Positions 9,506 through 15,248 of a stretch of DNA of 15,248 bases are shown here, piece after piece. Source of the DNA: Zopfochytrium polystomum (taxonomy: Eukaryota > Chytridiomycota > Chytridiomycetes > Chytridiales > Chytridiaceae); NCBI GenBank assembly GCA_025765615.1, contig JAIVFJ010000679.1:1-15248 (forward strand), read 5' to 3'. The stretch's first letter is position 1. Each line of letters opens with the position of its first letter. The notes beneath the pieces are model-generated. The model did no database searches. It saw only the letters and a list, made by a program, of their open reading frames with translations, and was not told the origin of the DNA. The position numbers were made by a program, and so were the translations under genes.

Positions 9506-10699
9506 TCATCCAAGTACAACATGACCTGGTCCGGCGTCTTCCTTCATTTCGAACAGAGCTCCGACGTTCTGAACGGCACGCCCCCAGACTCTAGCCGCAG
9601 CGATTTTTCCTTTGAAGGGCAGTGCGATGATGCGCTGGAGGGCGTGTTCCGGCAGCAAACCAAACTGATCAAAGATTGCCCCGGTCCCAACCGTCACAGA
9701 ACCCCTGCGTCCGGAAGTCTTTGTCTTTTTCGTGGTGTCCACTTGCACTCCGTCGACAAAGAGTGTTGCCCAACACTCCGATCCCGCAATTCGTTCCAGC
9801 CGCAGCGCAGCGTGGTGCCAGCGACCATCTGTCACGCGAGGCCCGCCTGTCAGTTTTACTGCGCGGAAGCTGACGGTTGGCGGCTCGGAGAAGACGCAGC
9901 CGGTGACAGGGTGGACACCCAAAAGAGCCAGGCGGCTGTTTCTGTATGCGTTGCCGCAGCGCCCTCGGTACGGGGTGAGGTTCGCGGTGGCAAAGCCGTC
10001 CTGGTCATTGCAGATGTGGAAGCCCATCAAAACGCCGCCAACACAGGTTCCAGCCACTTCGGTTGCGACGGCGTCGCAACGGAACCATGCTTCGAATGTC
10101 CGGCCTCCTTCCGCGTCGGTGGCGACCTGCGGCTCGCGCGGACTCGGAAACACATCGAACCCGCGCAAGATGGTGAGGACAGGAGCTCTCTTCAAGCACC
10201 GGCGCACGGATATGATGTCGTCTCTATTGTCGTCGTCTTGGTTGCAATCGTCTTCGTCGTCATCGGAGGAGGGGGAGCTCCCTTCTGCTTCTTGCAAAGG
10301 AGCTAGTGCGGGCAGGTCGTCCGTCGACGGAGATGGCCCAAAAGAGGGAAGCACCGACAGCACGTGAGAAAGGCGCGCCCACGCTGCAGGATCGGCGCCG
10401 CCGCCGAGTATGCCACCTGCTGGCAAGCGCGCAAAAGGAGGTTGGCAGCGGCGGCGCCAGGGTATCGTGATGGGCGTTTGCATTGGCTCTTTGATGTCGA
10501 CCGGCTCAAGGTTGCAGGAGCGATCGCAGTCTCCGCCAGCGAGCCAGGCGAGGGAACGGCATGTGGCAGCAAGCTGCACGATGTCGGAGTCGGAAAGGAA
10601 CGGGGCGGCGATTGCGTCGACGAGAATCGTGGCGGGGAGCCGGAGCAGTGGCGATGGCGACTTCGAAGGCAGAGTGGGCGACGCGGACGTGGATGACAT
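9506..10699 (-). CDS. F-box protein with C-terminal LamG-like (concanavalin A-like) domain
   Basis: Single-exon frame, 397 residues from the ATG at 10699. Residues 17-55 form an F-box (LLRLPATILVDAI, then DIVQLAATCRSLAWLA), which in known proteins binds Skp1 and recruits targets to SCF ubiquitin ligases. An acidic linker (about 145-161, mostly Asp) follows. Residues 200-395 look like a LamG-type jelly-roll: TFEAWFR, DGRWHHAALRLE (291-302), ATLFVDGVQV (311-320) and GKIAAARVWGRAV (364-376), the classic order of this fold. The frame extends upstream without a stop to an ATG at 10942, adding 81 residues; I prefer 10699 because it puts the F-box near the N-terminus and a TATA-like stretch lies about 55 bases upstream. 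The jelly-roll may bind glycan or protein substrates for ubiquitination; that is inference. The C-terminus may be truncated by a frameshift near 9535. Confidence 0.78.
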   Translation of the reverse strand: MSSTSASPTLPSKSPSPLLRLPATILVDAIAAPFLSDSDIVQLAATCRSLAWLAGGDCDRSCNLEPVDIKEPMQTPITIPWRRRCQPPFARLPAGGILGGGADPAAWARLSHVLSVLPSFGPSPSTDDLPALAPLQEAEGSSPSSDDDEDDCNQDDDNRDDIISVRRCLKRAPVLTILRGFDVFPSPREPQVATDAEGGRTFEAWFRCDAVATEVAGTCVGGVLMGFHICNDQDGFATANLTPYRGRCGNAYRNSRLALLGVHPVTGCVFSEPPTVSFRAVKLTGGPRVTDGRWHHAALRLERIAGSECWATLFVDGVQVDTTKKTKTSGRRGSVTVGTGAIFDQFGLLPEHALQRIIALPFKGKIAAARVWGRAVQNVGALFEMKEDAGPGHVVLG

Positions 10700-10750
10700 T
10701 TTGCACGGACACAGCCTGAATGTGCGAGGCACAGTCATATGAACCACGCG

Positions 10751-10762
10751 CCCGATAAATAA
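10751..10762 (-). promoter_or_regulatory. TATA-like element before the F-box/LamG gene
   Basis: Minus strand reads GGTTATTTATCG, about 55 bases upstream of the ATG at 10699. Spacing suits a core promoter and would favour the shorter protein start. Weak evidence: a single AT-rich motif. Confidence 0.25.
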
Positions 10763-10946
10763 CCATTCACTCTCTCGCTTTTGTCCCCTTCGCTTCTGCT
10801 GAGTCATTCGCAGCTCACCAAAGGGGCGATGCGAAAAGAATCCCGGCAGCTGCGTCCAGCACCACCACAGCGTGTCTAGATCCGCTGCGGTGAGTCTATG
10901 TCGTTGCATCCAGTCGGTGATCACAAGCTGCGGTGTGTGCATGGAT

Positions 10947-11311
10947 TCACGACGTGAGAGACCCCGAATCCCGCCCTTCTTTGAGGAGTAACTCGCCTTT
11001 TAAAAGTGAAAAAACAACATTCAAATTGGATCGAGGGGCTCCACGCTCCACAACTTGCTGATGTCCGTTCATATCCGCGTAAAATGACGCGTCACACACT
11101 CCAACAGGGCATTCGCGGCTTCCATTTGCCCCTCCGCACACGCAACGTGCAGCGGCGTCATCTCCGTCAGATCCCGGCCGTCGACAGGCGCCCCATAGTC
11201 CAGCAGCGCCTGGACTACTTCCAAGCGTCCGTTCGACGCGGCCGTGTGCGGGCGGGTGGGACTAGTTGGCAGGCGTTGGTGGATTGGCTTTGTGGCTCTC
11301 GCTGGCTCTGA
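10947..11311 (-). pseudogene. Ankyrin-repeat remnant, copy C
   Basis: From about 11300 the minus strand reads HTAASNGRLEVVQALL, DYGAPVDGRDLTE, MTPLHVACAEGQMEAANALL: two clean ankyrin repeats. The frame then ends at a TGA (about 11094), while the next frame gives DASFYADMNGHQQVV. Adding one G near 11115 joins the two. As in copy A, the stretch before NGHQQVV is shorter than in the copy at 12690-13343, which has an extra DGLTPLLLAGG block. No start codon with an N-terminal domain is seen; the piece is divergent from the ankyrin gene that follows on the plus strand. Confidence 0.65.
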
Positions 11312-11535
11312 CCCGACAGCTCAAGATCTGACAAGTTGCTGCGCCACGAAAAAGGGGCAGGAGACTGCAGGGTACCCAAAGCACTTCGACAGGGTATTAG
11401 TCGGATATGCTGGGTCTGATGTCGAAGGAGCCGGTGAGCGCCACAGACTAAACGCTCCTCTTGACGATTCGATCAGTAACGAGTCCGCTCGTGCGCCGCT
11501 TTTCGCAGGGCAGCAAGTTCCGTCCTGCGGCTCCT

Positions 11536-12634
11536 ATGGAACAGGTCGATGTGATTCAGCCACTGGTCGGGCAAACCGCCGCCGTGGCAGCGGAAGTGAC
11601 GGAGAACGAGGCTCACCTCGAAGTGGTGCGCCTACTGCATCAGAAGGGAGAAGAGTTTCTGTTTCAAGATTTGGCCGATCATCCGCTGGTCAGCGCGAGC
11701 CGTAACGGCCATAACGCTGTGGTTGAATACTATCTGAACCACGGTGCGGACATCAACTTGAAATCGAAACAAGGGTGGTCGCCACTATTCTTCGCCTGCC
11801 AGGCTAATCGCGTGGCCACAGCGCAGGTACTGCTTGCTCGAGCCGCAGCTGTGAATGCTACCGCCGACGACGGATCGACTCCACTCCACGTTGCATCACT
11901 AAATGGCCACTCACAGCTCGTTGAAATTTTGCTGAACCACGGAGCGAATCCCAACATCAGGAACGGTAGAAGTTTTACAGCTTTGGCCGAAGTATGCAGA
12001 ACAGGTCGCGTGGATATTGCGGAAATCTTACTGCGGCGTGGAGCTGATGCGAACATTCGACGGGGCGGCGGGTTTCTGACTCCGTTTCAAGTCGCCATAG
12101 AAAACGGTCACGTTGAGATCGTGCGACTGTTGTATCAGAATGGAGAAAATCTTTCCTTCCATGCACGCTCGAATCTCCTGACTACTGCCTGCAACTTTGG
12201 GCGCACTCGAGTTGTAGAATACTTTCTCGACAACGACATCGACGTCAACAGGAACGATTGGTCGCCATTGCATGCAGCGTGCATGAACGGCCACGCGGAA
12301 ACCGCAGAATTTCTGTTGGCGCGAGGCGCAGATGTGAACGCCGGCGCGGACGAGGGCTTAACGTCGCTTCACGTTGCTGGCAACCGCAAAGTTGCAGACT
12401 TGCTGCTGAGGCACTCTGCGAATGTGGACGCCCGTAACGACAGCAACCAGACGCCCCTGCATACGGTAAGCGTGCACGGAAGCTCGCACGTGGCGAACTT
12501 TAGTTCAGCGTGGAGCCGACTTTGAAGCGCGAGACGCGGATGAGCTGACACCGCTTCTTTTTGCCGCGGCACGAGGCAAGCTGGGGACAGTAATCACGCT
12601 GGTCGAGGCTGGCGCCCGAGCTCGGGTGCCGTGA
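11536..12634 (+). CDS. Multi-ankyrin-repeat protein, copy D, one frameshift
   Basis: About ten consecutive ankyrin repeats of about 33 residues, many with the canonical G-TPLH-A-NGH--VV--LL--GAD-N pattern, for example DDGSTPLHVASLNGH, EILLNHGANPNIRN and WSPLHAACMNGHAETAEFLL. The main frame ends at 12525, but the repeat in progress continues in another frame (RGADFEARDADELTP, LLFAAARGKLG) to a stop at 12632-12634. Two missing T in the run at 12499-12501 would join them exactly at the expected repeat position. The start at 11536 is the first ATG in frame; an upstream mini-exon from the ATG at 11407 with a 75-base intron (11434-11508) is also compatible. No F-box or other partner domain is visible. 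Probable protein-interaction scaffold, partner unknown; intact apart from the single break. Confidence 0.77.
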
Positions 12635-12689
12635 CCGGTGGGGCGCGGAGAAATGGATCGGGGTGTGGGACCTGTGGCCGTGTGAGCGA

Positions 12690-13343
12690 AGGGAAGTTAA
12701 ATGTCGTCCGTCTTGGCTTTTTCCAGTATACGAACGGCGCTGGGCTGCTCGAAGGAAGGAAAAAGCTGCTGGAGACGCGTGCTGGAAAGGTCACTTGGAT
12801 GTGGTGGACTTTCTTATCGACCGCCGTGTCGGAAATATTGACTTTTATCGGCTGGTCTACAAGGCGGCGCGTCACGGTCGCTCCGCCGTCGTCGAGTTGC
12901 TGGTGAATCAAGAGAGCGCTCTGCTCAGCCAAGCCGACCGCGTTCACGAGATTGCTGACGGCTTCGACGATGCATCCTTGGCGCTGATCGCAGCCACAAG
13001 GAACGGGCACGTGGAGATCATGCGGGTGCTGCTGGATAACGGTGTGGCCGTGGACTCTTGGGATTCCAAGAAGATGACGCCGTTGCACGTTGCTTGCGCG
13101 GCGGGACAGCTGGAAGCCGTCAAGCTCCTGCTGGAGGCAGGTGCGGACGTGAACGCGGCCTGTGCGGACGGTCTGACACCATTGTTGTTAGCGGGAGGGA
13201 ACGGACATCAGCAGGTTGTGGATTTCCTGCTCCGCGGGGAAACCAGCCGAGGCCAATGTGTCAAGTTTGGGGTTGAAGACCAGAAATCCGCACTTCTGAG
13301 GCTATGGCCAGATTACCGGCTAGCCTTCCTTTGCGTGGAGTAA
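12690..13343 (+). CDS. Ankyrin-repeat protein, copy E, 5' end unresolved
   Basis: The frame from about 12778 reads ACWKGHLDVVDFLIDRR, KAARHGRSAVVELLV, SQADRVHEIADGF, ATRNGHVEIMRVLLDNG, MTPLHVACAAGQLEAVKLLL, EAGADVNAACADGLTPLLL and NGHQQVVDFLL, ending at a TAA at 13341. There is no ATG in this frame before the middle of the domain. Upstream, another frame gives EGKLNVVRLGFFQ and GLLEGRKKLLET; one extra G at 12777 would join it to ACWKGH. The true start could lie further up, and the gene might be the continuation of copy D, whose last repeat stops only about 55 bases earlier. It is the most complete member of the group that includes copies A, C and the fragment at 14734. The far C-terminus after LLRGE departs from the repeat pattern and may be out of frame. 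Confidence 0.68.
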   Translation, partial: REVKCRPSWLFPVYERRWAARRKEKAAGDACWKGHLDVVDFLIDRRVGNIDFYRLVYKAARHGRSAVVELLVNQESALLSQADRVHEIADGFDDASLALIAATRNGHVEIMRVLLDNGVAVDSWDSKKMTPLHVACAAGQLEAVKLLLEAGADVNAACADGLTPLLLAGGNGHQQVVDFLLRGETSRGQCVKFGVEDQKSALLRLWPDYRLAFLCVE

Positions 13344-13560
13344 AAACAGTATCGCAATGCATACTCTGTTACAATGTGTGGAGTGCTAAAAGCGTCAAAT
13401 GCATTCGCTCGAGAGAACTCAGAGTAGCGATTCTCGTCGATAATGTTTTCCAGTTTTTCCCAGTGTGTCCCCTTTCTTGCAATCATGCTCACTTGTCCCC
13501 ACTCCTCTTCGCACCTGTGGCTCCTGTCCACCGACCGCTCACTGGACAAAAAACCTGCAG
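13344..13560. other. Spacer or intron before the RRM exon
   Basis: Non-coding between the ankyrin stop and the first recognisable RRM-gene codons. A plausible acceptor (CTCAC branch-like motif, then CCTGCAG ending at 13560) suggests that an upstream exon carries the start; I could not identify it. The ATG at 13485 is in frame with the following Lys-rich segment but adds an unconvincing leader. Confidence 0.35.
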
Positions 13561-14086
13561 GCGCAACCCCCAAGAAGTGGCCGGCGCCGCCGCCCTAACC
13601 ACCGCCGTCGTCGCCACCGACCTCCCGGCCGGCACCAGCAAGGACCGCGATCTCGGAAGCCTTCTCCGAGCACGGTCAAGTCATCAAGGTGCGCATCCTC
13701 AAGAACAACGAAACCGAGGCAGTCGTCACTTCTCCACCGAGGAAGAGTCCAAGGCTGCCATCGCCGCCGGGTCGATCACCGTGGACGGCAAGAAGGTCCT
13801 CGGTCCGCGCGCCAAAGCAAAAGGCGGTGGGCGAACCTTCGAACGTCCTGGTCGTCGGGAACCTCCGGTCAACGTTACCCCGGGCCACTCAAGAAGCTCT
13901 TTGCCGCCTTCGGCACCGTCACCAACGTCACGGTCCCAAGGGCCAAGGAAGCAAAGGAAAATGGATATCAAAAGGCTAGCGGGGGTGTTGAGTTTTCCAC
14001 TGTCTCGAGGCCACCACAGCCCTCAAGGCCCTGACGGGTCGGTATTCAACGGCCGCACCATCTCTATCCGGTACTTGAAAAAGTAG
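13561..14086 (+). CDS. Two-RRM RNA-binding protein (nucleolin/poly(A)-binding style), many frameshifts
   Basis: Segments in three frames assemble, in order, into two RNA recognition motifs. RRM1: AVVATDLPAGTSKD, ISEAFSEHGQVIKVRILKNN, HFSTEEESKAAIAAG, ITVDGKKVLG. RRM2: SNVLVVGNL (RNP2), PVNVTPGH, LKKLFAAFGTVTNVTV, GGVEFST (RNP1 position), ATTALKAL and FNGRTISIRYLKK before the TAG at 14084-14086. Each junction is fixed by adding or removing a single base, mostly in a short run (about 13577, 13645, 13726, 13819, 13865, 13888, 14007, 14045). Because the residues around each break are well conserved, I think the gene is real and the breaks are sequence errors, but a recent pseudogene cannot be excluded. 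Likely binds RNA in nucleus or nucleolus; N-terminus and exact name unknown. Confidence 0.72.
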
Positions 14087-14733
14087 TCTGAACGGCTTTT
14101 TTACCCCCTTGCATTTTGTTCCTGTGTCCACCCCATGAATCCTCACTGTTTACTTTACTTGTTTTGCCTTGTTCGTTGGTTGTGGGGTTGGCTTCATTTG
14201 GTGACCGAAGAAATTTTAATGTCCGTACCGGCAATGAATTTATGGAGCGATTTGGAAGCTCTCGTTAACGAGGTTTTGGGCTCTCAGGCTCCTTGACAGA
14301 CTGACTCTGGGCTGGGAGGCGGGGATCCCGAGATGCCTGGCGAAGAAATAAAAACTCTGACTGTGCCTCGTTACTCTCACTTGACGCCTTCACCCTGAAG
14401 CTACGGTCGTCCACCTTTCGGTCAACCTCAACCTCAAACACCGCGTCGTGGACTTTTATCGTCGGCCACGCACAGGCCGCAGGCTTTACCATAGTACTGG
14501 TACATTGAGTCGGTGTTCGTTTGGGCGTAGTATCGGGATACGTGTTGCCTGCAGCGTTGTCGTCATAGCACTACGAGTCGGTGGGTCTGCTTGGAACCAG
14601 AATGCTTTCGCTTGCACAATGATCATAGAGTGAGGGTGCCACCTGCGCCTTCATCTCCGGTGTCGTTGCAGCAAAATAAATTATTTACTTCACTCACCTC
14701 AGCACCGCGCGACTTTTTGTTTGTTTGGTATGC
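14087..14733. other. Intergenic region with a possible secreted-protein remnant on the minus strand
   Basis: The plus strand holds the RRM 3' UTR and no gene. On the minus strand, about 14640 down to 14440, scattered frames read GTLTLYDHCASES, CYDDNAAGNTYPDTTP and MYQYYGKACGLCV. The cysteine-rich pattern with ACGLC after a tyrosine-rich stretch recalls secreted double-psi beta-barrel (expansin/barwin-like) domains, but it needs at least two frame changes and a stop skip. A GTGAGT donor-like site lies on the same strand near 14688. I rate it as a possible degraded gene only. Confidence 0.22.
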
Positions 14734-14820
14734 GAGGCAGCGCGGGGGTGTTCACGGGGTCGTTCCGCCGTCGTCGAGTTGCTGCCGAATAGAAAGAGCG
14801 CTCCGCAGACCAGAGACAGA
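14734..14820 (+). pseudogene. Ankyrin fragment, copy F
   Basis: Reads EAARGCSRGRSAVVELLPNR and KSAPQTRD, matching AARHGRSAVVELLVNQESA in copy E. At DNA level 14760-14784 equals 12878-12902 in 24 of 25 bases. The match fades on both sides and no start or further repeat is seen, so this is a short duplicated remnant. Similarity so high over so short a length suggests a recent partial duplication, gene conversion or a tightly constrained block. Confidence 0.55.
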
Positions 14821-14829
14821 CGGAGCTGC

Positions 14830-15139
14830 CGGACTCTTCGCCAGCCATCTTGCAAAAAAAGGTTCAGCCTCGGTGCGATCCGTGTTGGTGGTTGGGCAGA
14901 TGCCGCGCCCCTCACCTTGCAAACGGGCCTAAACAACTCGGTTTCAAACCGTATTGTAATTGCTGCAAATGCTAGCACGAGCGGAGCACTACGCACTTGA
15001 ATATATAAATGGAACGATCCTCGTGGCTCTTTGTTTTTTTTTTTTTTTGCGCTGAGCTCACCTAGGGTATTTGCGACAATTTTTTTCGGCAGTCGTGACG
15101 GACTGACTTGTCAGCGAAGAGAAGAAAGAAAAGAAGAAG

Positions 15140-15174
<35 letters not shown>

Positions 15175-15248
15175 AAAAGAAAAAAGAAAGAAAGAAGGAG
15201 AAGAGAAGCAATAAAAGCCGTGAAGAAAAAGAGAGAAGGAACAAGGAC
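14830..15248. other. Right-edge spacer
   Basis: No gene recognised. It holds a TATA-like TATATAAATG at about 15000-15009, a T run at 15031-15048, and the purine tract at 15118-15240. A gene beyond the window edge on the plus strand could use this as its promoter (inference). Confidence 0.35.
15118..15240. repeat. Purine-rich tract with a (GAAA)n core
   Basis: Almost all A/G on the plus strand, with a GAAA tetranucleotide repeat at about 15140-15174 and degenerate flanks. Microsatellite; homopurine DNA of this kind can adopt triplex structure. Confidence 0.92.

Noticed and set aside
12466..12503. 38-base GTAAGC...TTTAG intron in ankyrin copy D
   Set aside because: Splicing would remove the middle of a good ankyrin repeat and would not restore the frame of the next repeat.

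Overview
The window looks like nuclear DNA of a fungus, most likely an early-diverging (chytrid-type) one. Genes are split by short GT-AG introns of 54 to 133 bases. The MFS transporter is of the fungal DHA1 type. The rest is rich in ankyrin, F-box and WD-like proteins, with long simple-sequence tracts between genes. There are no operons, Shine-Dalgarno sites or other bacterial features. The lineage is an inference from gene content; no marker gene settles it.

Layout: (1) 3-431 (+), end of a WD40-like beta-propeller gene cut by the window edge, with possible continuation in a second frame to 712. (2) 432-1525, spacer with T35, poly-A and CCCT tracts. (3) 1526-3385 (+), an intact four-exon MFS drug:H+ antiporter-like gene, the best gene here. 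(4) 3744-4385 (-), broken ankyrin gene, followed downstream on its strand by a short segment repeated at 9.35 kb. (5) 4440-5475, an AT-richer, strikingly CpG-poor island with no gene I can defend. (6) 5.5-6.15 kb, two weak gene-like stretches. (7) 6401-6528, a (GA)64 microsatellite just before (8) 6549-8059 (+), a spliced gene for a signal-peptide-bearing protein with a kinase-like core (HxDxxxxN, then a DWG). (9) 8600-8942 (-), ankyrin remnant. (10) 9506-10699 (-), F-box plus LamG-like protein. (11) 10947-11311 (-), ankyrin remnant, divergent from (12) 11536-12634 (+), a long ankyrin protein. (13) 12690-13343 (+), a second ankyrin gene. (14) 13561-14086 (+), a two-RRM RNA-binding protein. (15) 14734-14820 (+), another ankyrin fragment. 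(16) a purine-rich GAAA tract at the right edge.

Two themes run across the window. First, ankyrin copies that resemble one another lie on both strands in several states of decay, next to F-box and WD-like genes; this looks like a local accessory cluster of protein-interaction genes. Second, many reading-frame breaks (RRM gene, kinase-like gene, several ankyrin genes, WD-like gene) can be explained by a gain or loss of one base, mostly in a short homopolymer. That pattern favours sequencing or assembly indels over real decay for at least the RRM and kinase-like genes, so frames here should be checked against raw reads before any gene is called dead.

The most interesting gene is the secreted kinase-like protein at 6.5-8.1 kb; the F-box/LamG fusion and the ankyrin family come next.
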